This document shows positions 1 through 8,578 of a DNA stretch of 37,809 nucleotides, in pieces. Each line of letters opens with the position of its first letter. The first letter of the stretch is position 1. This stretch comes from Candidatus Lambdaproteobacteria bacterium (lineage in GTDB: Bacteria; SAR324; JACQKK01), in contig JACQHH010000150.1 in assembly GCA_016199125.1 (NCBI GenBank), forward strand, positions 1 through 37,809, in the 5' to 3' direction. Position numbers and translations under genes: made by a program. The notes below the pieces were generated by a model that did not search any database, was not told where the DNA came from, and was given only the letters and a program-made list of their open reading frames with translations.

Positions 1-555
1 AACAACGCCGGCTACACCTGGGACGCGGTCATTCAGAAGATGACCGAGGAGCAATGGGACGCCATGATGAACGTGCACGTGAAGGCGCCCTGGCGCATCC
101 TGCAGGCCGCGGCGGAGTTCATTCGCGTCAGGTCCAAGCAGGAAGCCGAGGCGGGCCGGGAGGTGATGCGCAAGGTGGTCAACATCTCCTCGGTCTCCGG
201 CACCCGCGGCAACGCCGGCCAGACCAACTACTCCGCGGGCAAGGCCGCCATCGTGGGCCTCACGAAAACCCTGGCCAAGGAATGGGGGCGCTACAAGGTC
301 AACGTGAACAGCGTCGCGTTCGGCTGGATCGATACGCGCCTCACCGAAGCCACGGACGAAAAGAAGCTGATCCAGGTCGAGGGCCGCGACATCCCCGTGG
401 GCGTCCCCGTGCAGAACATCGCCGCCATGAAGGCCATGATTCCCCTGGGCCGCGCGGGCACGCCCCAGGAAGCCGCCGGCTCCGTGCTGATGTTCTGCCT
501 GCCCTTCTCCGACTACGTCAGTGGCCAGTTGCTGGAAGTCACCGGCGGGATGTGA
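1..555 (+). CDS. SDR-family oxidoreductase, FabG-like (5' truncated)
   Basis: The frame is open from base 1, so the N-terminal part with the glycine-rich NAD(P)-binding turn lies outside the window. About 184 residues are visible. They start with the NNAG motif of classical short-chain dehydrogenases. The catalytic Ser lies in VNISSVSG, followed by the YSAGK active-site Tyr/Lys pair and a GWIDTRLT segment after the catalytic helix. The C-terminus (SGQLLEVTGGM) is typical of the FabG branch, which reduces 3-oxoacyl thioesters with NAD(P)H in the cytoplasm. A stretch of roughly 25 residues around the RDIPVGVP sequence is longer than in plain FabG, as seen in some bacterial homologues annotated as 3-oxoacyl-ACP reductase. 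Substrate is inferred only. The gene faces the response-regulator gene tail to tail, 135 bp away. I see no clear terminator between them. Confidence 0.85.
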   Translation, partial: NNAGYTWDAVIQKMTEEQWDAMMNVHVKAPWRILQAAAEFIRVRSKQEAEAGREVMRKVVNISSVSGTRGNAGQTNYSAGKAAIVGLTKTLAKEWGRYKVNVNSVAFGWIDTRLTEATDEKKLIQVEGRDIPVGVPVQNIAAMKAMIPLGRAGTPQEAAGSVLMFCLPFSDYVSGQLLEVTGGM

Positions 556-690
556 GATCGGGAACCTCCCGCGACGCGCCGTGCACACGCCGTAACGGAA
601 GCCGCAGCGGCTCGGGCGCGTTGCGCAGGCCCGCATGCTCAGCGGGGACAAGGCCTCGTGCGTGGGAGCGGCGTCATGATCCGCGCCCGG

Positions 691-2325
691 TCATGGGCCT
701 GTGTCGCCCCCCGTGCGTTCCGCCGATGGGGGGGGCGCCGACGTCGCCGCCTGCGCCCGGTTGGCACTCAAGGCCATCAGGATCGAGGTCAGCAGCTCGC
801 CCTGTGTAAACGGACCGGTGATGAAATTCGTCACCCCCAGTCGCGTCGCCTCGTCCAGCTCCTTTTGACCGGCGGCCATGCTTGTGAAGACCAGCGTGGG
901 GTGCAGGGCCGGCTGTTCACGGGCCAGGGCCGCGCGGATGTCCTTCCACCCGGGGTCTGTCAGGGCGCTGTCGTAGATCAGCACGTCGGCCTTGCGATGC
1001 CGCACCATGTGCAGCGCGCCCGGACCGGATGCGGCCACAGCCACGTTGTCCATGCCGCTGGAAACGAGATGGTGCTTGATCTGAAAGCGTGCGGCGCTGC
1101 TGGGATTGGCCACGACAAAGGATAATGGGCTCAATTCCTTGATGCCGTGCTTGAAGCGCTCGGCGCCGCCGCTGGGCAGCAGACATTCGATCTGCTCCAG
1201 CAGCGTGGACAGGTGGAATGGCTTGAGCACGTGACCGTTTACGCCGGCCTCCAGTGCGACTTTTACGTAGTTCAGATAGGCGGGCGTCGTCATCAGAATG
1301 AACACGCCATTGCGCGAGAGCTGGTCATGCTCGCGCAGCATGCGATGGAACTGGATGCCGTTGATCCCTTCGAGTTGCAACTCGGAGATCACGACATCGA
1401 CCCTTCCATGCACCTTGAAGTACGCCTCGGCCTCCAGGCCATCCGCCACGACGGAGCACCGGCTGAGGCCGATTTTGCGAAACCCGTCGGCCAACAGGCG
1501 TCGCACGCCGGCGTCGCCATCGACGATCAGGTAGGACAGCTTGAGCAGGTGCGGCGGCACTACAACGGGCGCCAGATTGGCCATGTCCTCGTGCAGCGCA
1601 ATGGCCGTTTCCGCCTGCTTGAGCTTGATCTTGGCGCGCAGCAGCTCGTTGATCTGCTGCATCGTCTTGCGCTTGAGGCTTTCCAGATTCTCCTCCACGG
1701 CGTGGTGCTGTTGATGGCGGTCAACTTCCTCGCGCACCATGCTGCGCAGCTCGGCGGAATTCCACGGCTTGTGCACGTAGCGATGGATCGTGCCGTCGTT
1801 GAAGGCGCGCACCGCGTCGGCAAGTTCCGTGTGTCCGGTGAGCAGGATGCGGCGCGTCTCCGGATGGGATGCCTTGGCCTTGGCGAGCAGCTCAAGTCCA
1901 CCCAGTTCCGGCATGATGTTGTCGGAAATCACGAGGGCGTACTCCTCCCGCTCAATCGCCTCGGCCGCCGTGCAGGAATTCGTGAATGCGTCGATGACGT
2001 ACGCCTCGTTCCGCAACTCCCGTTGCAGCGCGGTAACGATCTGTTCCTGGTCATCGACGATCAGGAGTCTGGGTTTCAAGTCGCCCAAGGATGCGCCGTC
2101 GTGATCCGTAGCCGTCTGGGCCGGCCGATCTTCCTCATTTTCATTCAGCACCTGCGTGCTCCGTCTGTTGGTGATGGTCTGACCTGGCGCCGTGCTGTCC
2201 GGCAGCACGAGGCCCCGCGGAGACAGGGGAACAGCATTGCTGCATCCCTCTGCCTGCGCCGGCCGCGACCGGACCCTTCCCGCGGGCTCTCCAAGGCCGG
2301 ATGAAATGTCCGGATCCTGCGCCAT
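691..2325 (-). CDS. Multi-receiver response regulator (three REC domains, no output domain)
   Basis: The product has 544 residues. After an 80-residue low-complexity N-terminus come three receiver domains, roughly 85-200, 263-383 and 401-518, joined by a helical and probably coiled-coil linker (200-250). REC1 is intact: acidic pair D91/D92, phospho-acceptor D135 in VISDNIMP, T163 and K186 (HKPW). REC2 keeps T346/T347 and K368 (LKPF), but the acceptor position is Glu (E315, VISELQL). REC3 has D452 (IYDSAL), but the conserved Lys is replaced (G504 in TGPF) and the acidic pocket is lost. No DNA-binding, GGDEF, EAL or HD domain follows, so it likely works as a phosphorelay node or by protein contact. 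It starts 6 bp after the stop of the hybrid kinase gene and must be co-transcribed with it. The ATG at 2325 has only a weak ribosome-binding site, and an internal start before REC1 is possible. Confidence 0.85.
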   Translation of the reverse strand: MAQDPDISSGLGEPAGRVRSRPAQAEGCSNAVPLSPRGLVLPDSTAPGQTITNRRSTQVLNENEEDRPAQTATDHDGASLGDLKPRLLIVDDQEQIVTALQRELRNEAYVIDAFTNSCTAAEAIEREEYALVISDNIMPELGGLELLAKAKASHPETRRILLTGHTELADAVRAFNDGTIHRYVHKPWNSAELRSMVREEVDRHQQHHAVEENLESLKRKTMQQINELLRAKIKLKQAETAIALHEDMANLAPVVVPPHLLKLSYLIVDGDAGVRRLLADGFRKIGLSRCSVVADGLEAEAYFKVHGRVDVVISELQLEGINGIQFHRMLREHDQLSRNGVFILMTTPAYLNYVKVALEAGVNGHVLKPFHLSTLLEQIECLLPSGGAERFKHGIKELSPLSFVVANPSSAARFQIKHHLVSSGMDNVAVAASGPGALHMVRHRKADVLIYDSALTDPGWKDIRAALAREQPALHPTLVFTSMAAGQKELDEATRLGVTNFITGPFTQGELLTSILMALSANRAQAATSAPPPSAERTGGDTGP

Positions 2326-2331
2326 GGCGCA

Positions 2332-5300
2332 TCACTCGTCCGCAGCGGCGGCGACCCGCAATGGCCCCAGCGCCCGACGCACGTGCTGCAACAGGGCTTG
2401 GTTGCTGAAAGGCTTTTGCAGGACCTGCGGAGCGTCGCCGTCTCCCTCGGGCGTTTCGCCCGTAAAGCTTTCCGAGTAACCCGTCATGAACAGCACCATG
2501 AGGTCGGGCCGCAGCTTCCGGAGCCGCTTCGCGAGCTCGCTTCCGCCCAGCACGGGCATGACCATGTCCGTCAACACCAGGTCGAATTTCCCGTCAAAAT
2601 CGCAGAAGATGGACTCTGCTTCTGCGCCGTTCGCGGCCGACACGATCTTGTATCCATGCGCTTCCAATGTGCGCTGAGCGGCGTGACGCACCAGCTCTTC
2701 GTCTTCGACCAGCAGAATCGTTTCAACGCCGCGCAACGCTTCGTATTTGGCATGCTGCTGGTTTTCGTCGGTGGCGCTCAGTTCGCGTCGAGGCAGCAGC
2801 ATGCGCAACGTGGTGCCCTTGTTGAGCTCGCTTTCCACGACAATGTCTCCACCCATCTGCTTGACGATCCCGTAGACCGTGGAAAGCCCCAGCCCCGTGC
2901 CCTTGCCCACGTCTTTTGTCGTGAAGAAGGGCTCGAAGACGTGTCGTCGAATCTCTTCGGACATGCCCGTCCCGTTGTCGCTCACGGCCAACATCACATA
3001 GTTCCCCGGCGCAAGGTCCCTGAAGGCGGAGGGCGTTTTTTCATCCACACGCACATTGGCGGTTTCCAGCTTCAGGACCCCTCCTTTGGGCATGGCGTCG
3101 CGGCTGTTGACAGCGAGATTCATCACGATCTGCTCGATCTGGCCTGGATCGGCGTAGACGTGCCCCAGGTCGGGCTCCAACCGGGTCTCCAGTTGAATGT
3201 TCTCGCCGATGACGCGTCCCAGCATCTTCTCCATCTGGGACATCAAGTCATTGAGGCGTACCGTCCGCATGTGCAGCAACTGCTTGCGGCTGAACGCCAG
3301 CAGCTGGCGCGTGAGCGCTGCGGAGCGTTCCACGGCGTCACGAATCACCATCACGTCCTGGATGGCCGGATGGCCTTCCGACAACGATTCCAGGACAAAC
3401 GAGCTGTAGCTGTTCATGACGGACAACATGTTGTTGAAGTCGTGGGCGATGCCGCCGGCCAGTTGGCCCACGGCCTCCATGCGTTGAGCCTGCAGCAGTT
3501 GCTCCTCCAGGGATTTGCGCAATGAAACGTCGCGCACAATGCCCTCGATGCGCACCAACCGCCCCTGGTCGTCGAACACCGGCATTCTGCGTTCTTCGAT
3601 CCACACCCAGTGCCCGTCGCGATGGCGCCACCGAATCGCGATCGGCAGCTCCGTGGTCTTGTCGCCTTGAAACCACATGGCGGCCTGGCGCTCGCGATCC
3701 TCCGGGTGCGTGATGCGCAACCAGAGGTCCGGGTCGGCGTAGTGCTCCTCCGCCGAATAGCCGGTGATCCGGGTCGCCACCGGAGAAACGAACTCGAATC
3801 CCCGAGTGGGAAGGATGCGATAGCTGAAGATCAGGTCCGGGGCGTTTTCCGCCAGCAGGCGAAAGCGGGTCTCGCTTGCGCGCAGCGCCTTTTCGGCAGC
3901 TTTGAATTCGCTGATATCCATGCGCAGCGACACCATGCCGCCTTCTGAGGTGCGCACGTCCCGCACCATGATCCAGCGCCCATTGGTCAGCGTCATTTCG
4001 GCCTGGGTCGTGGCCAGGGTCCTGAATTGTCCCAGACGCCGGGCGACGTAGTCCGCCTCGGTCGCGTCGGGATAATTCACATGCGGCGCGACGAGATGCA
4101 GGAGCTCTTCGAACGACAGCCCGACACGCAGATGTTCGCGCAGAGACGGGAAGATTTCGATGATTTGCTGGTTCCAGAGCTGGAGCCGCTCGTGCTTGTC
4201 AAAGAGGTAGAACCCGGCAAAGATGTGCTGCACGGCATCGTACAGGCGCGCGTGGGCCGCCGTGGCCTCGGCCTTGGCTTGGTCCAGGGCCGTGACGTCC
4301 TCGGCAAGGGCGACCAGGCCCGTGATGTTTCCGGCCTCGTCGCGCAGGGGCTCTTTGATCATGAGCACTGCGCGCGGCGTTCCGTCAGCGAACGTGAGAT
4401 GTTGCAGCTCGTTTTGCCGATCCAGCTCCCCGCTGAGAATGCGGCGATCCAGCTCGGCGATGTGCCGCCATTGCTTGGAATTACCCGCCAGCTCATCGAT
4501 GCGCTTGCCGATCATTTCCTCCACCGGCAACCCCATGACTTCCGCACCCTTGCGGTTGACGACGGTGTAGCGTCCCTGGGCGTCCTTGACCGTCAACGGC
4601 TGGGGAATCGTCTCGAAAACGGTGCGCAGCAGCCGCTGGTTCTCCTGCAGCGCCGATCGGGCCTCTTCCAGCCGGGTCACGTCCTCGCCGATGCCGATCA
4701 GTCCGCAGACAGCGCCGGTGTCGTCCAGGATTCGCTCTTTGATGATGCGCACGGAGCGCCATGTTCCATCGGTGCTTCTCAAGCGGAACACTTTGTCGAC
4801 GCGCGGCGTGGCGCCCGAAAGGAGCTGCTCGTCAAGCTCGGCCACCTGCTGCCATTCCGGCAGGTGCGCAAGCGCCGTCTGGGCGGGACGCCGCCCGCGC
4901 AAGGCCTCCGCATTCTCGCCCAACTGTCGGGCGACGTGACGGTTGACCATCAGGAATCGCCCATCGGCGTCCTTGACATAAACCAGGTAGGGCATGGCAT
5001 CGAATCCGGCCTTGAGAATGCGCTGACTCTCGCGCAGCGCCTCCTGGGCGCGCTCCAACGCGGTCACATCCTCGGACACGCCGACCAGGCCTCGAATCCG
5101 CCCCGACCCGTCCCGCAGGGGAATCTTGATCGTGCGCAAGCGTCGCACGGCTCCGCCTGGGTCATGCGCGTCATTCACGGAATCGACGCGGGCACAGCGG
5201 CCCTGCAAGATCGATTCGTCGCTGCGTCCTACCTGCTCCACTTCCTCGGGTGGGCGCGTCGTGAAGTCCTGGATGCGGAAGCCGATCACTCGCTCCAGGG

Positions 5301-7122
5301 ATGTGGCGTGGTGTTCCTGAAAACCCTGGTTGGCCATCAGATAGCACTGCTGTTCGTCTTTGACGTAGAGCAGATGGGGGATGGCATCGAATACCGCCTG
5401 CAGCAGGAGTTGGCCGTTGCGCAGCGCCTCCTCGGCGCGTTGCCGCTCCGTGATGTCGCGCATGATGCCGATCGCGCAGCCGTCGCCGTAGGGGGATGCG
5501 CTCGTCTCGACGAAGAACCTGGTGCCGTCTTTGCGACGCAGGGGCCTGACCCTGAGTTGCGGTTCCCCGGCCATGATCCTGGCCATGCGCAACGGCTCGG
5601 CGTTCAACGATTCGGGATCCACCAGGTCGGCGAAGCCCAAGGCCAGCAGCTCCTCGCTGGAGTAGCCGGTCATAGTGCAAAGACGCTTGTTGACCTGCAG
5701 AAAGCGACCCGTGCCGTCGCAAGTGAAGATTCCATCCACGGCCTGCACAAGCAGCTCCCGCAAGCTGGCGTTGGTGGCTGCCAACGCTTCCTCGTTGCGG
5801 TGGTACTCGGTCACGTCCAGGACGTTGACGACGGTTCCCCCGTCTGCCGACTTGCGATCCTGCACCAGCAACGTGCGCCCGTCGAGCAGCCGGACCTTGT
5901 GACTGCCCGTCACTTGGCCCGCCAGTTGGCGCATGCGCGCGGCCACGAAGGATTCCGTGTCCTCGCCCGTCGGCACGATGGATGCGGCCACGGCGCGCAC
6001 CAGTTCCTCGAACGGCAGCCCCCTGCGAACAATGGAGGCCAGTTGGGGAAACAGCTCGATGAGCTTGCCATTCCAGAGCTGCAGGCATTGCTCCGCATCG
6101 ACAGAGCAGACGGCCGCCGGAGAATTTTCCATGGCGTCCGCAAGCTGGCGATACGCCTGCATCAGTTCTCCCTCCGCGGCCTGGCGCTCTGACCCATCGA
6201 TATCACGCTGGCCAGTGGCCCACCTCGAGCCTGCCGTATCGTGCAGGTGCTGCAACGGGCACTTGACGCAAAGCGTGCGGCCCTCTGCATCGGCGTTGCG
6301 CAAGATCGTGTCTTGCGCCGGATCGTCATCCGGGGCGCCGCCAGGAAAGGCATACCCTGAACTCCACTGTGGCCATTCCGAGACAATTTCCTGCGGCCCC
6401 TGCAGACCGGGGTCAATCGGCGGGGACGATGATGAAGAACGTGCGGAGGAGGCCGGCGCAGCCACATGGGCCCGGTTTGCGGCCGGCAACGGGCCATCGC
6501 GGTCTTCCGCGCTTACAGCGGGAGGCACGACATCCAGCGCTCCCTGCGGCAGATCCTGCCGCGACGATTCGTCAAACCGGGATGGTGCGTCACCAGATGC
6601 GAACGCAAAGGGAAGGGTGTGCAAGGCAACAGTCTGCCCGGAAACGTTTCCGGCCCGTTTTGCACGCAGCCCCTCCAGCTCACGCCGGACGACATGCAGA
6701 AACAACTCGGTTTCCACATGGTCGATGACGTCGGCAATTCCGTGTCGCCTCGCTTGGACAGAGTCCTGAGCGTCGGCAGGGTCCGTCAGCAGCAGGATCG
6801 GAACATGGGGATCCTGAGCCCGCACCGCATTTGTCACGGATTGCAGATCAGGCCCACGCTTCTGCAACTTCACCAGGACAAATTCCGGGGCGTCTTCCAG
6901 CAGTGCCACCGCGAGATCGACGACACCGAAGGCCCGCCGGGGCGCTGCGTGCAACCCGCCGTCGCGCAGCAGCGCCTGACAGACCTCAAGCTGCACCGGG
7001 GTCAACCCGATGGCCAGCAGCGGGAAGCTGTCCGCAGGGCCGGTGGGTGGGCGGAAACCTGAGGAAGCATCTTGCAAGGTATGCATTGGAAAAATCCTCG
7101 GCATGGCGCTGTCCGGCGTCAT
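2332..7122 (-). CDS. Hybrid sensor histidine kinase with seven PAS domains
   Basis: This is a very large (1596 aa) soluble sensor kinase with no convincing membrane segment. Domains in order: a degenerate receiver-like domain (about 33-150, Lys85 at the usual Asp site); a linker with a CxxC-x3-HxH cluster (C285, C288, H292, H294); seven PAS repeats starting near residues 330, 455, 573, 706, 839, 961 and 1091. The first and sixth are of the type with an LQLWN core; several others share a YVKD core. Next come HisKA with H1227 (GGIAHDFNN), HATPase (N-box NLAVNSRDAM, G1 DNGTGM, G2 GKGTGLGLS) and a C-terminal receiver with D1519 (LTDMVMP) and a QKPF lysine. It should autophosphorylate H1227, pass the phosphate to D1519 and then probably to the downstream three-receiver protein. 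Cytoplasmic location suggests an intracellular cue such as redox, ligand or light. Starts at Met7 or Met13 are possible; GAGG precedes Met13. GC content is lower than in most of the window. Confidence 0.9.
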   Translation of the reverse strand: MTPDSAMPRIFPMHTLQDASSGFRPPTGPADSFPLLAIGLTPVQLEVCQALLRDGGLHAAPRRAFGVVDLAVALLEDAPEFVLVKLQKRGPDLQSVTNAVRAQDPHVPILLLTDPADAQDSVQARRHGIADVIDHVETELFLHVVRRELEGLRAKRAGNVSGQTVALHTLPFAFASGDAPSRFDESSRQDLPQGALDVVPPAVSAEDRDGPLPAANRAHVAAPASSARSSSSSPPIDPGLQGPQEIVSEWPQWSSGYAFPGGAPDDDPAQDTILRNADAEGRTLCVKCPLQHLHDTAGSRWATGQRDIDGSERQAAEGELMQAYRQLADAMENSPAAVCSVDAEQCLQLWNGKLIELFPQLASIVRRGLPFEELVRAVAASIVPTGEDTESFVAARMRQLAGQVTGSHKVRLLDGRTLLVQDRKSADGGTVVNVLDVTEYHRNEEALAATNASLRELLVQAVDGIFTCDGTGRFLQVNKRLCTMTGYSSEELLALGFADLVDPESLNAEPLRMARIMAGEPQLRVRPLRRKDGTRFFVETSASPYGDGCAIGIMRDITERQRAEEALRNGQLLLQAVFDAIPHLLYVKDEQQCYLMANQGFQEHHATSLERVIGFRIQDFTTRPPEEVEQVGRSDESILQGRCARVDSVNDAHDPGGAVRRLRTIKIPLRDGSGRIRGLVGVSEDVTALERAQEALRESQRILKAGFDAMPYLVYVKDADGRFLMVNRHVARQLGENAEALRGRRPAQTALAHLPEWQQVAELDEQLLSGATPRVDKVFRLRSTDGTWRSVRIIKERILDDTGAVCGLIGIGEDVTRLEEARSALQENQRLLRTVFETIPQPLTVKDAQGRYTVVNRKGAEVMGLPVEEMIGKRIDELAGNSKQWRHIAELDRRILSGELDRQNELQHLTFADGTPRAVLMIKEPLRDEAGNITGLVALAEDVTALDQAKAEATAAHARLYDAVQHIFAGFYLFDKHERLQLWNQQIIEIFPSLREHLRVGLSFEELLHLVAPHVNYPDATEADYVARRLGQFRTLATTQAEMTLTNGRWIMVRDVRTSEGGMVSLRMDISEFKAAEKALRASETRFRLLAENAPDLIFSYRILPTRGFEFVSPVATRITGYSAEEHYADPDLWLRITHPEDRERQAAMWFQGDKTTELPIAIRWRHRDGHWVWIEERRMPVFDDQGRLVRIEGIVRDVSLRKSLEEQLLQAQRMEAVGQLAGGIAHDFNNMLSVMNSYSSFVLESLSEGHPAIQDVMVIRDAVERSAALTRQLLAFSRKQLLHMRTVRLNDLMSQMEKMLGRVIGENIQLETRLEPDLGHVYADPGQIEQIVMNLAVNSRDAMPKGGVLKLETANVRVDEKTPSAFRDLAPGNYVMLAVSDNGTGMSEEIRRHVFEPFFTTKDVGKGTGLGLSTVYGIVKQMGGDIVVESELNKGTTLRMLLPRRELSATDENQQHAKYEALRGVETILLVEDEELVRHAAQRTLEAHGYKIVSAANGAEAESIFCDFDGKFDLVLTDMVMPVLGGSELAKRLRKLRPDLMVLFMTGYSESFTGETPEGDGDAPQVLQKPFSNQALLQHVRRALGPLRVAAAADE

Positions 7123-7591
7123 CGACCTGCATCGGTGTATCCGGCAAACTGCGCTGCACTCTCACACGAGCCAGCCGCAGGAATCGTCGGCTCTCGAAAA
7201 CAACTCGCTCCGTGATGACGACAGGGAGGCCGATCGAACTGGTGTTGTCCTTGGCATTCCCTGCCGCGGGCAGGCGCGGTTCCTCAGTCTAACAACGAAC
7301 CTTTTGCTGCGAAGGGTCCCTCGTCGAGGACGGATGCGTCGTTATTTCGGAAATCCAGTGCCGGGAGTTCATCACGGACTGAGAATCCGTCTCATGCAGA
7401 GCGGACAATCGGCGCGTAATCGGCAAAAGGCGGGCGAATTCGTTTGTCGCCAGCGCGGCGGCGACTGATGATTTGGGGTCGGACTTTCTCGCTCAGGGCG
7501 ATCCGATGACCGGAGGACCCTCAAGGCAGCCCAGGAATGACCTTGGGGCGGTGCAACAACCGCAGGAGGTTTACGTAAGTCATTGAAATAA
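7123..7591. other. 469-bp gene-free region between the kinase gene and tRNA-Ser
   Basis: No convincing reading frame or RNA fold was found. GC is clearly lower than in the flanks (33 of 60 bases by hand count at 7321-7380). It holds a candidate minus-strand promoter for the kinase gene at 7286-7294 and a short hairpin-like stretch around 7374-7390 without a T-run. No repeat of the tRNA 3' end was seen here. Confidence 0.5.
7286..7294 (-). promoter_or_regulatory. Candidate extended -10 promoter for the hybrid kinase operon
   Basis: Read on the minus strand, the sequence is TGTTAGACT, an extended -10 element of sigma-70 type (TGn followed by TAGACT). It lies about 165 nt upstream of the kinase start at 7122. 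The -35 region is poor, as is common when the TGn element is present. Assignment is by pattern only. Confidence 0.35.
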
Positions 7592-7678
7592 CGGAGAGGG
7601 TGGGAGTCGAACCCACGAGGGCGTTACCACCCTACCAGATTTCGAGTCTGGCGCCTTCGACCACTCGGCCACCTCTCC
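7592..7678 (-). tRNA. tRNA-Ser (anticodon CGA)
   Basis: Reading the minus strand from 7678, a 7-bp acceptor stem GGAGAGG pairs with CCTCTCC at the 3' side. The D-arm contains GCCGAGTGGTCGAAGGC. The anticodon stem CCAGA/TCTGG encloses loop CTCGAAA, giving anticodon CGA, which reads the serine codon UCG. A long variable arm (class II tRNA) follows, then the T-arm with GGTTCGACTCC. The discriminator base is G. The 3' CCA is not encoded: the next bases are TTATT. It lies between the slipin gene and the kinase gene, all on the same strand. Confidence 0.95.
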
Positions 7679-7805
7679 TGACGCTGCGCGGTGCCTGCTG
7701 CGGGCGCGGCAGATGTTGCGCGGTACACGGCGGGCCGTGAGGGCAGCCGCCCGGGGCGCGGATCGAGTGCGCAACGTTACACCGTAGCCTATTTTGCGTA
7801 GCGCG

Positions 7806-8564
7806 TCATTGGCCGGTATTCTTCTTGAGCTGCATGAGGTGGCTGATCATGTCGACGGGGATGGGCAGCACGGCCACGGTATGACCCGGGCCTTCCATCT
7901 CCAGGATGGTCTGCATGAAGCGCAACTGCACGGCCACCGGGTTGTCGGCCATCTGCCGTGCGGCCTTGACCAGGAATTCCGCGGCGGTCTCTTCGGCCTG
8001 GGCCATGATGATCTTGGCGCGCCGTTCGCGCTCGGCCTCGGCCTGCTTGGCGATGGAGCGGCGCATTTCCTGAGGCAGGTCCACGTCCTTCACCTCCACC
8101 TGGCTCACCTTGATGCCCCAGGGGTCGGTGTGGGTATCGAGGATTTCCTGCAGGCGGTGGTTGATGGCCTCGCGCTCGGAGAGCACCTCGTCCAGCTCCA
8201 CCTGGCCCACCACGGCGCGCAGGGTGGTCTGGGCAAGCTGGCTGGTGGCAAAAAGGTAGTCCTCCACCTCGATGATGGCCTTCATGGGGTCCACGACGCG
8301 AAAGTAATTTACCGCATTGACCTTGATGGACACGTTGTCCCGCGTGATGACGTCCTGGGGCGGGATGTCCAGCACCACGGTGCGCAGGTCCACGCGGCGC
8401 ATCTTGTCGATCAGCGGAATGAGCAGGATCAGCCCCGGGCCTTTGACGCCCACGGCCCGCCCCAGACGAAAGATCACGGCGCGCTGATATTCCGGCAGAA
8501 TGCGGATGGCGGCGTACAACAGGCCCAGCAGAATGATGATGACGACGGCAATGGTCGTAAGCAT
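7806..8564 (-). CDS. Slipin / SPFH-band-7 membrane protein
   Basis: The product has 252 residues. An N-terminal hydrophobic segment (about 3-22) anchors it, and the SPFH (stomatin/prohibitin) domain follows: [49 protein letters not shown] and [13 protein letters not shown] are hallmark stretches of bacterial slipins. A charged helical part ([16 protein letters not shown]) probably drives oligomerisation. Such proteins form membrane-associated ring assemblies and are partners of NfeD membrane proteases. The upstream neighbour is nfeD, whose stop is 14 bp away, so the two form the well-known NfeD-slipin operon. The ATG at 8564 is preceded by GGAG at a 7-nt spacing. The same reading frame is open far upstream, but that part is a shadow of nfeD. 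The biological substrate is unknown. Confidence 0.93.
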   Translation of the reverse strand: MLTTIAVVIIILLGLLYAAIRILPEYQRAVIFRLGRAVGVKGPGLILLIPLIDKMRRVDLRTVVLDIPPQDVITRDNVSIKVNAVNYFRVVDPMKAIIEVEDYLFATSQLAQTTLRAVVGQVELDEVLSEREAINHRLQEILDTHTDPWGIKVSQVEVKDVDLPQEMRRSIAKQAEAERERRAKIIMAQAEETAAEFLVKAARQMADNPVAVQLRFMQTILEMEGPGHTVAVLPIPVDMISHLMQLKKNTGQ

Positions 8565-8578
8565 GAATGAACTCCGAT

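Noticed and set aside
4027-6192. A 721-residue plus-strand open frame opposite the hybrid kinase
   Set aside because: The kinase has all catalytic motifs, so the opposite frame is a shadow.
7592-7678. tRNA-Ser as attachment site of an integrated element
   Set aside because: No integrase, no repeated 3' end of the tRNA and no phage or plasmid genes were seen in the window; the GC drop alone is too weak.
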